A stretch of 64,000 nt of DNA from Temnothorax longispinosus (GCF_030848805.1 NC_092363.1:20368600-20432599); one strand, 5' to 3'; positions 49,349 to 59,790 are shown, counted from the first letter of the stretch. Notes: generated by a model from the sequence alone, not told the origin. Program-made: numbers and translations.

Positions 49349-52300
49349 ATTACTATTATAAATGCAACGATATCAATAGCAAAAATGTGTTTTTAGTAAA
49401 TTAGTGATTTTTTACATACGTACTATTTTAATCTAAATAGTCTTTATAAAAATTTATAAAAATTGCATATATTACAAAATCAATATTGAAAACTGCGTTG
49501 AACGTACGATATCGTTTTGACCTGCTCATGGCAAGCGTACCAGCAGTGAGTAAGATGGAACTTCCATCTGATGGTAAGACTCACGGGTATGGTAACGCTT
49601 ATCAATTGCTGAACCTCCAATGCTCCAGAGTAGATACAACCACCTGCTTCACGTTCGATCAGCAAGTACGAGTATTGACGCAGGTGTGGCAGATAGGGTC
49701 AACATCCGGTTCTGTCACACCTTCTCGAGCCAAGTCGTCTTTCTATTCGCGCGCGCGAATAATTTCCCTCCCGAGTCAAGATTAATACATAAGTTATAAT
49801 AGATATATATTATAATATTTTTAGAATTACATCCATTTATCGACTAGCGATTATCATTTGTGATAATATTGCGATATTATTATCTTTGTCTCTCAGATTA
49901 ATCAGTTTTAGAACTGTGTAGTCAATTTATTGATATTTTCTATTTTATGTTACAGATGCCGACGCCATTGGCACAGCATTTGTACAGTCGCCTCCAGAAA
50001 CGTCTTCTGTAATGTCACCCAGCCGAAGCACCGCTGACAGTGACAGTGATAGCACGTCGACGGAGCTGTGCGACGAGCCGGATCGCCTGAGTGACGTCGA
50101 TAGCGAGGAACTTACGTCAGCGTCCGACTCTTACGTCATGGCGACAGACGATGAAAAGCACGCTTACGAGGGTTCGTCGACCTCGGCGAGTACACCTGCG
50201 CGCTCGTATATTAAAAGCGAATCGATGGCCGAAGGACCGCAGACGGATACAATTTTCAGAATCGAACGTGACGACAAATCTCCGTCCTTGTCTGAAATCT
50301 CGATCGCCAAGATCACCGATCAAATACGGAGACTCTCGGCAGAAGATGACAATAATACAACAGTCCCTCAAGTATCGAGCGCGCACGACACCGACGAGCT
50401 GCCGATGGATGATTGTCCAGTCGAGAGATCGCAGACGAAGGAAACGGAATCGAAGTTGCAGGATTATACGTCGAGTGAAGACGCGCCAAGATCGTCGAAG
50501 CCTGGGAACAGCTACGATTATTTAAGCCTTAAATCTAATCTCGAGACAACGGATGATATCCTGACGCATAGAACGGATCGACTGAAAGACACAGAAGAGA
50601 AAAAAGAAATCGTTCGGGCTAGCGATAAAAATAGTACAGGCCTTAAGACGGATATAATGGAAACTACTACGAATATACTACGGGATAGTTCCAGAGAACA
50701 AACCAGTATCTCTTTAGATAAGAATTACGATAAATTTATCACGCTTTTAGACACGAATGACAAGCCCTTTGAATCCTCCTTAAGATTTTCCAGCAAGGTT
50801 TATTTGGATTCAAAAGGCGATAATGATTCGAATGACACGGATTTTGTGAATAACAGAGCTTTGAATGTCGCGACAGAATCAGAGCCTTTTTATTCCAAGA
50901 GATACGTTGTAGGCCATCTTCCAATTTCCCCGGTAACAATGGATGACAAATTGACGAAATTGTCGCACGAAATATACAATGTCGCGATAGAACCGGAAAA
51001 TCTGACGAGTCCTGAAGAGACTTTAAAGAAAGACGCATTTAGCGACAAGCAGCTCATGATACAAACGAAATCGTATTCCAATTTGAAGAAAAGCCCAAAA
51101 TCTCCCGAAAGCACGAGATCATTCAGCTCCGGAGAAACGATGGGTCCCGATTCGAAACCTTCTAGTCTAACAGTGAGTCCGAGAACGCCAGTCAGATTGG
51201 ATTCCCGTGATTTCACAATGGACAAATCGGCTTGCTCATCCATCAGCTCCGATTCTAAAACTCTCGTTCTCCATTCTGTGGATTCGGATACCGCGCTCGA
51301 CGATTCAAGGCCGATTACAAAAAAAACGTCTTACGAAAAATCGAGTCCGTTGACCCCGATCAGCACGGACTCTTTAAGAAACAAGTCCGATACAAGCCCG
51401 AAATTCGTGATTAGCAGTTCCAGTGATTCGTGCAGCCCGTGCAAAGCTAAGTCTTCCGAGAGATCATTCAGTTCCGATCTGCAGTCGCCCGTAAGTGCCA
51501 ACTCCATAAGATATACCACGAACTATGGGAAACGAGACCAAGACAACGTGTCGGATTCGCCGATCGATTTGAGCACGTCGCCATTTTATCCTATCGCGAA
51601 TCCTAATCAGAAGACACCTTCGCCGTACGGTGTAGGCAAACAAAGATGCAGTATGGAGAGCGCCGAAACCTCGCCCGATCCGAAATCGATCAGCTCGAAG
51701 GACTCGACCAAGTTCTCGGGATATCAGACGAAATTAGATCCCTCAACAAAGTCAATCGAGAGTAAGGAAAACGAGGGAATCTCCGAGAGAAGTGATTTGT
51801 ATGTTAGGCCGCAATTTGCGTTGAATACAGAACTGAAGGTGAGTTACACACAGAAGAGCAAAGCTGATTTGAACCCTTACGAATCGATCGGCGCCTATTC
51901 GAAGAGCGGAGATTTCGCTGATGACAATGCGGACGATCCGCTTTCGGAAAAAGATGTGGTGCCTCAATTGCCGCACAAGAAGCTCGACAAGCACTATCTG
52001 AATTACAATTACAGACGTAGAGATCGATTGAAATTGACTGAGAGGAGCTCGAGCAGTCTGGAAAAAAGATATACCGATTTAAAATCCTCGGCTTTGATAG
52101 ATGAATTCAGTACGACCATGGCAAAGAAAAGATGCAGCGATATTCTCGAGGATATGAAACACTTGGAAGCAAAGGCTCTTAGCGATGGATCGCCCGAAAC
52201 TAATATGTTGACGAAAAAATCGAGCGATATCTGGGAGGACATGAAAAACTTGGAGGCAAGACGACAGGATACCTTTAGCAATTCGGCGAGTGGTTTCTCA

Positions 52301-54286
52301 AAGAGCCGATTAGAAATCCCAGACATAAATATAACAAGTGAGAGTAGGAAATCTTATGTAGTGCGTCCTAAAATCAACATCGACGAGAACAGCGACAGTA
52401 TATTGAAGAGCATAGCTTGCAATAAAAGTAATAGCGATACCGATGACGGCAGAGAATCGAAAGTAGGTGTGTGGACAAAGGTAAAACCGCGGAAGAAAAG
52501 CGACAACGGACGCAGAAATAGCGACCGGGCGTTAAAAATTATTCAAGAGAATTCGGCCATACTGCACAAGATTCTAGCTTGCCAAGCGAAGAAACGTCTA
52601 CCGGATCTGGAAGAAATATCCAAGGAGATCACCATCAGTCCGATAAACGAAGAAATTTCTAAAATATTCAGTCCAATTCTCGAAAAAATGGGTCTGAATG
52701 AGCACGAAATAAACGAGGAGTTGGCACGAATAAATTTTAAGGACTTCGATAATATGAGTGCTACCAGCGTATCAGAATTTGACGCAAAGATCAACGAAGA
52801 ATTGTCAAAACTGTCTCTTATTGACGATACGGAACAAATTGATCATTTAGATGTAGACGAGATCATATCGAACGATTACTTGGACACTCGAGAGGCGCTC
52901 ATAGATCACAAGATAAACGAGGAACTTTCTAAACTGCTGGCGAACTATGAGGAGGAATCTCCACCGAGTATGATTAACTTAGAGAAAAACTCGTCAAGCC
53001 AGAACATAAGTGAGACGGAGGGTCTCGATCTTACCAGCATTTCAACGAACGTATTTTCCTATAAATCCTCTAATGATTCCATTGAAATCAGAAATGACTT
53101 GGAACCGACGCACGAAGTTGTAATTCAGCCTGAAAAGTTTCCATTCGCGACGTTGAAATACGAGCAGAGCATGTCGCCTAAGAGCGACATAGACATCTAC
53201 AAGGAACTGGAGAAACTCGACAAGATCTCATATGTGCAAGTGCTACGAGACACGCGTCTAGAAGTACCACCTAAACGATTGTCCCCCATTACGTACATTT
53301 CCGATACTTCCACTTACTCGGAAGTACCCACTGCGACGAGATACGTGCCGAAGACAAGCCAGTTTGACACTACGTCGTTGAAGAGTACCTACGAATCTTA
53401 CAAAAACTACGACATCCCGGATAGGCTATCGCCACGGGATAGTCCTTACACTGCTTACGACAAACCAGGTGATCTCACGTTCGAGTACACGGAACGGAAA
53501 TCGAGGATTTCTATCGATCCCTACGACCTGCATTTGAAAAGCTCGATGTTATCGAAAGAATCTTTGGAATTTCGCGTGAGATACGATGAAGAGTTGCCAA
53601 GGCCGACCGGCCAGGATAACAGATCGACGATTTCCTTAAACGTGGGAAGTTCTTACTACGGCAAGGGTAACGACGAAGCAGTTACGCCGACAAAATATAT
53701 CAGCAATGAAGAAAAATGCATGGATATCGGGGACTATTACAGCAATGCGGAACATCATAAGTACAGTACTTTGTCATCGAAGGACTATTCTCACAGAAGT
53801 ACAGATTATGACAAGCCCTTAAGTACGTTATCGCACACGATGATGGAATCCGAAACGGATATCAGTTCGTACCTACCGATGAGGCATCGCGACTATAACG
53901 TGCTATCACCCAATCGTCAATTCAGAGATGAATACTTTTCTTCTAGTCCAAATCATTACACTCCAAAACTCTCCCCAAATCTGACGGAAGAAACGAGAAG
54001 GCCTGCCGTCTCACATCCAGAATCTCCGGTCAAAATAAACGTTGACAAGTATGGAGATTTGACCGATACACCAGGATCAAACTGTTACAAGAAATCGACC
54101 CTGAGCCTCGGTAACCTGGAAAACGCGAACAAAGACGACGAAAATGTTGACACCACACCGAGTCCGAAGACGCACTTCAGTCCTTTCCCCGTTAGAAATA
54201 ATGTTAGGAAACCCAAAGAATTGACGCTGAAGTTAGGTCTGTATTCGCCGAAGAACTCTGACTTCGGCCAAATGAAGAAATCATAG
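31822..54286 (+). CDS. TBC1D30: TBC1 domain family member 30 (Rab GTPase-activating protein), 12 exons
   Basis: Coding exons are 31822-32184, 32771-32966, 34336-34500, 43602-43729, 43855-43980, 45058-45412, 45904-46075, 46184-46283, 46604-46778, 47362-47505, 48826-49065 and 49956-54286. All have GT/AG borders, and the phases close to 6495 nt, or 2164 residues. The TBC domain spans about 277-520, with the arginine finger in IVKDLHR (R330) and the glutamine finger in GYCQG (Q366), so catalysis should be intact. QLRQKDYLTAKCDKQCDIIT upstream, YNITPW and MNHLLVGK after it, and the C-terminal SPFPVRNN...LGLYSPKN match human TBC1D30. The human protein is a RAB8 GAP that limits primary cilium formation. 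This one is over twice as long as human (about 920 residues), mostly because of the last exon. Start: the first ATG of the exon, A at -3, stop in frame at 31696. Confidence 0.93.
32185..32770. other. TBC1D30 intron 1
   Basis: 586 bases of AT-rich sequence with no visible gene or element. Confidence 0.7.
32771..32966 (+). CDS. TBC1D30: TBC1D30 exon 2
   Basis: The acceptor is TGCATTTTAG. It encodes IYPPPVRYFPLQKE, SLVDQLLLDIYG and QHQYLQKTRLLLK, and the donor is AAAA|GTAAGA. SLVDQLLLDIYG resembles SLVSGLLNELYS in human TBC1D30. Confidence 0.85.
32967..34335. other. TBC1D30 intron 2
   Basis: AT-rich intron with a CT microsatellite at 33598-33645. No coding signal seen; the two overlapping short ORFs near 33.8-34.05 kb lie on opposite strands and look spurious. 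Confidence 0.65.
33598..33645. repeat. (CT)n microsatellite in TBC1D30 intron
   Basis: About 48 bp of TC/CT repeats with one CTTT interruption. Confidence 0.95.
34336..34500 (+). CDS. TBC1D30: TBC1D30 exon 3, conserved helical region
   Basis: The acceptor is TTACACAG. It encodes KDELQILLMTLHDHI, then LIRQLRQKDYLTAKCDKQCD and AYLQAHSAKR, closely matching human LLRHLKQKDRLLHKVQRNCD. The donor is GAA|GTGAGT, followed by a 9.1-kb intron. Confidence 0.92.
37900..38004. mobile_element. Inverted repeat in TBC1D30 intron 3
   Basis: GCTGCATTCCGATATTTACT at 37900 is mirrored by GTGAATATCGGAATGCAGCC ending about 38004, and inner TCAGTACTGA copies are mirrored too. A small MITE-like foldback. Confidence 0.7.
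38990..39626 (+). promoter_or_regulatory. GC-rich island, candidate internal promoter and noncoding first exon
   Basis: CpG-rich DNA stands out from the AT-rich intron and ends in a strong donor, CTCGA|GTAAGTATT, with GT at 39627. ATG 39547 would open a 26-codon frame to this donor, but in a phase that does not fit exon 4. A 5' UTR exon feeding exon 4, translated from the internal Met of DTKMRF, would therefore be more likely. Confidence 0.35.
41729..41807 (+). CDS. TBC1D30: Alternative first coding exon of TBC1D30 (candidate)
   Basis: ATG opens MNGFFNSLKNLASGATGSAP followed by RYEELE and one extra base before GTGAAA. That phase is exactly the one needed by the acceptor at 43602, giving ...EELE-V-EDTKMRF. 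Vertebrate TBC1D30 also has a short isoform whose alternative N-terminus splices immediately before the VDTKLKF segment. The exon is GC-richer than its surroundings. Confidence 0.55.
42268..42322. repeat. Near-perfect hairpin in TBC1D30 intron 3
   Basis: GGCTTTAACTATATTAAGTA at 42268 and its complement ending at 42322 give 23-bp arms around a loop of about 9 bases. It is probably a tiny foldback element. The stem is short for an animal pre-miRNA. Confidence 0.7.
43602..43729 (+). CDS. TBC1D30: TBC1D30 exon 4, start of TBC domain
   Basis: The acceptor is AAATTTCAG. It encodes EDTKMRFSLTPQPGESGFIQ and KLQGGIPPEFRKR (human VDTKLKFTLEPSLGQNGFQQ), and ends before GTGAGT in phase 0. Confidence 0.95.
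43855..43980 (+). CDS. TBC1D30: TBC1D30 exon 5
   Basis: LWLTLAERHLEQRGVDW and CFNEWSNPDDEELGIQIVK, phase 0 at both ends, donor AAA|GTAGGT. It contributes the Ile and the spacer of the IxxDxxR arginine-finger motif. Confidence 0.95.
43981..45057. other. TBC1D30 intron 5
   Basis: About 1.1 kb of AT-rich sequence. A region at 44160-44376 is open on both strands (about 71-73 codons each) without recognisable family features, and I do not call it. Confidence 0.55.
45058..45412 (+). CDS. TBC1D30: TBC1D30 exon 6, catalytic core
   Basis: It starts DLHRTGCSLFCG (arginine finger R) and contains FARWNKSVGYCQGLNVLAAL (glutamine finger Q) and NLRGLSVDMAVFRDLLR. The acceptor is TTCGCAG and the donor ACAG|GTAGGT. 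Confidence 0.97.
45413..45903. other. TBC1D30 intron 6
   Basis: 491 bases, AT-rich, nothing else seen. Confidence 0.7.
45904..46075 (+). CDS. TBC1D30: TBC1D30 exon 7
   Basis: SSYEPPLTNVFTMQWFLTLF, LPQEAVLRVWDLIFLEGDEV and LAIWEGLS, almost identical in layout to the vertebrate protein. The donor is CAGA|GTGAGT. Confidence 0.97.
46184..46283 (+). CDS. TBC1D30: TBC1D30 exon 8
   Basis: DRIMTVTSADEFYSIMGVLT and REMLEFTDTNNLIK, the end of the TBC domain. The acceptor is TTCTACAG and the donor AAG|GTTGAG, phase 0. Confidence 0.95.
46284..46603. other. TBC1D30 intron 8, mostly a MITE
   Basis: 320 bases. Roughly half is the palindromic element at 46385-46549; the rest is plain AT-rich intron. Confidence 0.7.
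46385..46549. mobile_element. Palindromic MITE inside TBC1D30 intron 8
   Basis: Arms of about 75 bp pair with few mismatches. They share TTTAAGCTCTAAG and AAGAAATTGACCAATTACA, and the ends GTGCTGG / CCAGCAT sit next to TTA at 46385-46387 and 46547-46549. The core motif TTGACCAAT is shared with the element at 149-318. Confidence 0.8.
46604..46778 (+). CDS. TBC1D30: TBC1D30 exon 9
   Basis: NIVSMGPLHGVTSLREKHRY, NITPWARK, then an acidic run SDDDDSETEEDERLA, paralleling the human YTYNITPF and acidic DSDEEND segments. The donor is AAAG|GTGATT. Confidence 0.95.
46779..47361. other. TBC1D30 intron 9
   Basis: 583 bases, AT-rich, containing an inverted-repeat element at 47117-47256 and otherwise no signal. 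Confidence 0.65.
47117..47256. mobile_element. Inverted-repeat element in TBC1D30 intron 9
   Basis: ATTGACCGCGTTCAACAGAC at the left end is mirrored by TCTGCTGAACGCGATCATTA at the right, with about 80% pairing over the first 35 bp. It is MITE-like with no ORF. Confidence 0.6.
47362..47505 (+). CDS. TBC1D30: TBC1D30 exon 10
   Basis: DRIPSTIGALQAMAP and ERLALDISTLKQQYAKLRER, a predicted coiled coil corresponding to human TTDINALKRQYSRIKKKQ. The donor is CTG|GTAATA. Confidence 0.93.
47506..48825. other. TBC1D30 intron 10
   Basis: 1.3 kb of AT-rich DNA with only short ORFs. I see no element or gene in it. Confidence 0.6.
48826..49065 (+). CDS. TBC1D30: TBC1D30 exon 11
   Basis: MVPAPSTAMNHLLVGKNALV (human has SSPVINHLLLGKKMK), then a basic Pro/Lys-rich segment. 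The acceptor is TCTATAG and the donor GGTG|GTAAGT. Confidence 0.92.
49066..49955. other. TBC1D30 intron 11
   Basis: Contains a (TA)n run at 49317-49343 and an open frame of about 99 codons (49486-49785, no proper ATG at its start). The best ATG, at 49528, gives MASVPAVSKMELPSDGKTHG and so on. No splice sites in the required phase were found, so I do not annotate it as an exon. Confidence 0.5.
49317..49343. repeat. (TA)n microsatellite in TBC1D30 intron 11
   Basis: About 27 bp of alternating TA. Confidence 0.9.
49956..54286 (+). CDS. TBC1D30: TBC1D30 exon 12, giant disordered tail
   Basis: A single 4.3-kb exon after TGTTACAG encodes the last 1443 residues. It is rich in Ser, Thr, Asp, Lys and Glu with many SP/TP sites and little hydrophobic content, as expected of a disordered, phospho-regulated region. 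It contains a repeated NEE(L/I)SKL-type motif (about 52636-52960) and a duplicated DI(L/W)EDMK(H/N)LEA block (52121-52265). The far C-terminus FSPFPVRNNVRKPKELTLKL then GLYSPKN is conserved with vertebrates. Confidence 0.95.
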
Positions 54287-54566
54287 TGCTCAGTAAATTG
54301 TCAAAGTGACGAAGCTTTTAATCTACACGGAAGTTCGCACAGCTGGTTCATCGCTGCAAAAAGAGATATCTATATTCGCTAGTCAATCGTTTCGATAGAT
54401 TTCTTATATATACTTTACGCGAAACGAAGCGTACCCGAATGCATTTCAAAAAGTATTATCGATTTTCAGAATTTTAACAAAGTGGGCCTAAATTGTCGCC
54501 TAAACATTCTTAAATCGTTATGCTCGACACTATTAAACAAATTATATAACATAAGCTTAACTTAAT

Positions 54567-54606
54567 AATAAACGTGTAGCTTTAAGATATAATTAGATAA
54601 AATAAA
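54567..54606 (+). terminator. Polyadenylation signals for TBC1D30
   Basis: Two canonical AATAAA hexamers at 54567-54572 and 54601-54606, 280-320 bases after the stop codon. Either would give a short 3' UTR. Confidence 0.55.
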
Positions 54607-57600
54607 GTCGTGTAAATTTTTCAATGCTCGGCCAGGTAAATTATGAGTAAACACTTTTCTTTAAATGGCACGCAAATTTGTTTTGACAGAGGTATACGGA
54701 CGTTACGGAAATAACATATATATAAAAATAAATATACAGGCCGCGTTATATCGTAATCGCGATAAGCGCGAAATAATATCTCCATGAACGCAATTAAATT
54801 TGGGAATATTGCTGAAATAATACGTCGTGCGTTATTGACGCGATTATGAAATGGCAAATCCGGGCAAAGCAGATTAATGATAAATCCAATCCCCATATTC
54901 AGCCGCACGTTTCTCGCTTCCTGTCCTTTATTCCATCATTAAAAGATAATGTGCACTTATTATTCAAATACTCGCATTTATACAGGCTTGTCGAAAAAAA
55001 AAACATTGGAAGAACACTATAGCACTTGAAACGCTCGCATATTGCAATCGCTACAATTACAATGAAATGCCTTCGATTCCCTCCAATTCTGAACTATGCC
55101 AAAATTTCCTACGAGATGACTTCCAAACCGATCGCTATATTCAACTTAAATTAAGATGTAACTAAAGGATTTTATAAAATATCCTTCTCACATCTTTTTA
55201 ATTATGCCATACTACTGGTAGTTCTTGTTATAAGGCAATATATATTTGAAACAAACGATTGCCCGTAGTATGAAATTCAAAATTCTTTCAAACAAGAAAA
55301 CAATATACAAGACATGATGTAAATTTATAAATTGTCTAAATGAAATTTAATTTGTTCGTACGTTTGAAAAATTTAATCATATATGTATTCGTGATAACTC
55401 TAAGCGAATTATGCACTACAAATTAGATATAACGAAGATTGTATATAATTTCAAATATTGACTATATGTTACAAATAACTTCAAGGTCCTGCAGAATCTT
55501 TTTATATAAAATAAAAGTAGTATTTTTAGATGTTTCTAATAAGAAATATTTATAATATTGCAGTATTGAGAATCGGTTTGCTTGGACTGTAACTTAAGTG
55601 TGAATAGATAAGAACCTGTTACACTTAAAATCCTTGCTCACAAATGGCTTCAACTCGATACGAAGTGAATCGCGTTAAGAGATTCGCACGGGATAATTTT
55701 CTGTTTTATTGCAACGATTCGGATGTTCCTTATCATGTTAACTAATCCGATTTATAGCCTACTTGACCATAAAATGGATACTTCTATGACTTATAATATG
55801 CAAAGAGATCATTGTACTTCATTCCTTGTTACTGCACAATTATCATACATTAACGCACTAAAAATTCAACGCATCTTATTAGCCTATTAGAATATTTCCC
55901 CAATCATCTGTGATAGTATAGAGAACGATAACATAATCTTAACAGAAAAGTTTATAATTTAATTATTAATTTAGATATATTCTTTAGTATTAGCTCTAAT
56001 TTTAACTCTAATTTTAAAATTTAACAAAAAATTTAGTTTGTATATCTTCTACCATATTACATTAAACAATAATTTAATGCTAAAATTTTAATTAAAGTTA
56101 TCGCCAATAACAATTATATATATATGTGCGTATTAATTATTCTGATTATTGTATTATCTACAAAAAAATCACATATCTACATGATATTTAAATTTACATT
56201 TTACTTGTTAAACTTCTCAAAGATATAATCATATTACAAAAGCTTCTACATTTTCCAATCAACATTCTTTTTTAACATCAATTTTATTCAATTATATTTG
56301 TCAATTGCAATATAAGAAAAAATATAAGAAGATATTGATAAAACAGTTTCAGCATGTACTATAAAATTTATGGAAGTTCTTTTTTACATAACGTTATGCA
56401 TTTTTTCTGGCAAGATTTTATTTAATTTACTGTCATAAATTATTTCTTTTACGAGAATATCTTTTAGTATTAGTTATACTACATTGTACACTTAAACTTG
56501 AATGTATGAAAGATATGGTATTCTAACTTCGTTTCGATTACCACATCGTACGATTCGATCAGGAAATCCGAAAGTAATTTCAGATGCCTGTGAAATATAG
56601 AAAGTATCCGCAAAGGTGCTGTATTCGGAAAGAGCAACAGCACGTTTAAATACAAAGCTAGTTTAAATAAGGGAATAGTATTAAATAATATCGAGTAAAT
56701 TAGTGGATAAAATCTCATCGTTAACACAATTTGTTAACGTTACAAGTTGTCAGCATCGCGTTTCGCACTTTTCATCCTGCATGAAAATTAGGTTCACTTT
56801 GTTAAACATTTACCTGCGAATAAAACTGCTTGACAATATGTACATTTAATTCAGTTATAAAGTTATTTAAGCTTCTCGAACTTCTGGTATCGATACTTTT
56901 CGATATTTACTGGAATATACGTTGCAATATACATATATTATACAAACGAATAGTCTTTTTCTACTGTGTATATGGATCAAGACATGGAGATCGGTTGGAA
57001 TTTGCGATAGATGAATACGCATAGCCTCGAGCAAGGTATCGCGTAGCGCATATGATGAAACGCAAATCGTAATGTCTGGTGGATTTAGAGAAAAAGAAAG
57101 AAATATATTTCAGGATTAAGGGCGCGTGTGAAATTGTTAAGTAATATTTTGAGAAAATATTGTATATACGTGACAATGCGAGTTACGCCAGATATAAGAC
57201 TGTATATTTGAAATGCATAAAACGATAAGTCGTTATGGATAAAGAAACTGAATAAATATATTGAGAAAGTGAAATTGACGACGTGTCTGTTAATTATCAT
57301 TCAACAAAAATTTCTGGGTTCCGATTAAAATATCTAATTTTTATAAAATGCAAAAGGAGGCTTACATATTTAATTAATTAATGCCTACTTAATGATAAAT
57401 ATCTTTCTTATATTTATCCTATCCTATAAAAATATTTTAATTAACTGTTGCCTCCGTTACATTCATATTTTATAATGTTCACAATCACTTTTATTAATTT
57501 ACTGCTCAATGTTTTTGTAAGAAAAAAACAATATCTCTGTTAATAAACATTTTCATTTCGCGGATAATTTCACAATAATAGTTTTTTATGTCTGTTTTTT

Positions 57601-57944
57601 TAGATCATTATATTAATTTTATGTACTTTTATTTCGGCATGCAACGGGCGTGCAACGTTAAAAATCAATTGCTTGTAGAACTCAAAGCACACACATGCAC
57701 ACACACAATCGTGCACAATAATATATTCCATGTTTATGGACAAAAATACTTGCTCGCGCTTCCTTTTATTTTCGTTTGGGGGGATGACGGTCCGATTACC
57801 GTTCGCAAAACTGCTCGTTCTCTCCGCGACGGTTGCATACTCGTGCTCGAGTGGACATTTCATTTCGCTAACATGATTACACGCACTCGTGCGTCGAGGA
57901 TTGCGGATTCGTTTTAATTGGGATTACATTTCAATTAAAACCTC
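54607..57944. other. Intergenic AT-rich DNA
   Basis: No convincing gene. Short ORFs on both strands only, and no clear element. Confidence 0.6.
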
Positions 57945-58500
57945 GTCCCCATTAGAGAGAGAGAAAGTCGCGTCGAATTTCAGGGGGGAAGGGGGAAGAG
58001 GGAAGAGCTGGACGAAAGAGGAAAGGGGGGACGAATAATTGATACGGGCAACGCGCGTTATCTGAACGCGAGGGCAGCCGCGGATAAAATATGCATGTTT
58101 GCCAATCAGGAGGTGTCTGGGGTTACATGTCCGCCGGCTCCCTTGGCAAACACGCGATTACGAAGGCTCCGGCGGGCTAAACGGGCAAGCAAACAACGAA
58201 ACCTTTGACCCAGACCCGTCCAAATAATCGCCGAATTGGAAAGTACTCCGGTCCGCGATCCCGTCGGGCGATTGAACCGGACAATGCTCGCCGGTGCGGA
58301 ACACGGGGCTTCCACTAGCGTTACGGCCGGGAGTAGTTGCCGCATAAATTAGTGCGTGAATTATGCAACACGGTCGTTTTATTAAAGGTTGATAAGCGTA
58401 CTTTGTCGCCGCTCCCCCCCGACCGCGGAACGCCCCGAGCGCTCCGGTGGGACGTTTTACATTTTATTAGTACGAGAGAAGTTCAACGTTATGAACCATC
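57945..58500. promoter_or_regulatory. GC-rich island with G-run tract
   Basis: A purine tract with several runs of four or more G (57981-58030) precedes about 400 bp of GC-rich sequence with open frames on both strands but no protein resemblance. It may be a promoter or a conserved regulatory element of a gene to the right. Identity is unknown. Confidence 0.3.
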
Positions 58501-59063
58501 ATGTTTTACATGCGCTACTCATGCAGTACCCTGGCACTTTCCTGTATTTCATTTCCCAATTTGGTTGATTTTTCTCACTTTTTCCGGCAATTTTTTTCGA
58601 CATTTCAGCGAACCTGTTATTGCCAGCGCAACATGTTAGCCAATTTATCCATTTGACGATATTATCTAACTGCGCGATTTATCCACTCGACAAACTGACA
58701 ATTCGGCAATTTAGCCATAGTCAAATTCATAACGAGATTGACGAGATCCTATCGGAACTTTTATCGGAGCGTTTTTAACATCATATCGCGCTGCGCGTAC
58801 TACAATAATTCACAATATCTGAGTTGAAATATCTGATAATGTTTTTTCGGTATTCATATTACATAAAAGCAATTACACAATAAATATCGATTTCCTATCA
58901 GAACGTTTATATTTTTTCACAAGTTTATATTTTTCCAATAATAGATATAATTTCGAGTATATTTATTAAATAGACCTCGATAATTTAAAAGAATTAAATT
59001 TAATGTGTCCAATAATCATTTTTGTAACCAACTGGGCGGTGTTTGTTGGAGACTATACAATAA

Positions 59064-59790
59064 AAATCCGTTTATTCGCTAAGAATTAATACACCGAAGA
59101 TTTCCCGTGGGCCGCTGCTTTTGTCGGCCTCTTGGGATTCGCAATATCGACCTTCACATAGCTCGGCATCGTCATATTTCGTCGAGCCACCCCACAATGA
59201 CCGGCGATTCCCGAGATTAATGCGCAATGTATCATTAGATTTCGAGAGGCTTCCGTCGAGTCGGGCGAGGCCAGACCGCGTCGAAGGTAACTCTCGCAAG
59301 ATGCATCCGCCGAGTGATGCATCTATTCGTAACTCGAGCGCGCATATAGATACGTACGTACGTACGTACGGTAATATGTACCTAACCCGTTATGGAAATG
59401 AGCTCGGGACGCGCGCGCGCGCGACGACATCCCCTGCATCGGTAATATGCACCCCGTAAACCCCGTGGTTCCCCGGTTTCCGACGCGCTTCTTGTCGCCG
59501 TATTATGGTGGTCGAACAGTGCATCTTCGGTGCCGCTAAATCCAAACCCAAGAATCCTATCGTGAAATCGGAATAGGACGCGAGACGTTTCTTGTCGTGC
59601 AGCTCCGTGACCGAGGATAACGAGGATTTCAGATCGCACCGTCGCTCCTGATTTAAGAGCCGGGCTACTAGTGTTTTCCTTCTCGCGGCGTACGCGTAGT
59701 AACGTAAAAGTTCCGCAGGATTTCAAACTCGGGACATTAATCTCCCGCTCCTTTTCACGAGTGTCACCCGCATGGTAACTCAAAATTTTT
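59064..59790. other. GC-rich, ORF-bearing segment of unknown identity
   Basis: Plausible frames exist on both strands. The plus frame includes SASWDSQYRPSHSSASSYFV and RNVSLDFERLPSSRARPD, with a possible donor GAAG|GTAACT near 59287. The minus frame gives SKSNDTLRINLGNRRSLWGG. Which, if either, is translated cannot be decided by eye. Short ACGT and CG repeats occur at 59354-59372 and 59410-59422. Confidence 0.25.

Noticed and set aside
49486..49785. 99-codon ORF before the last TBC1D30 exon
   Set aside because: Exon 11 joins exon 12 directly in phase. No acceptor/donor pair of the right phase was found for an intervening exon.
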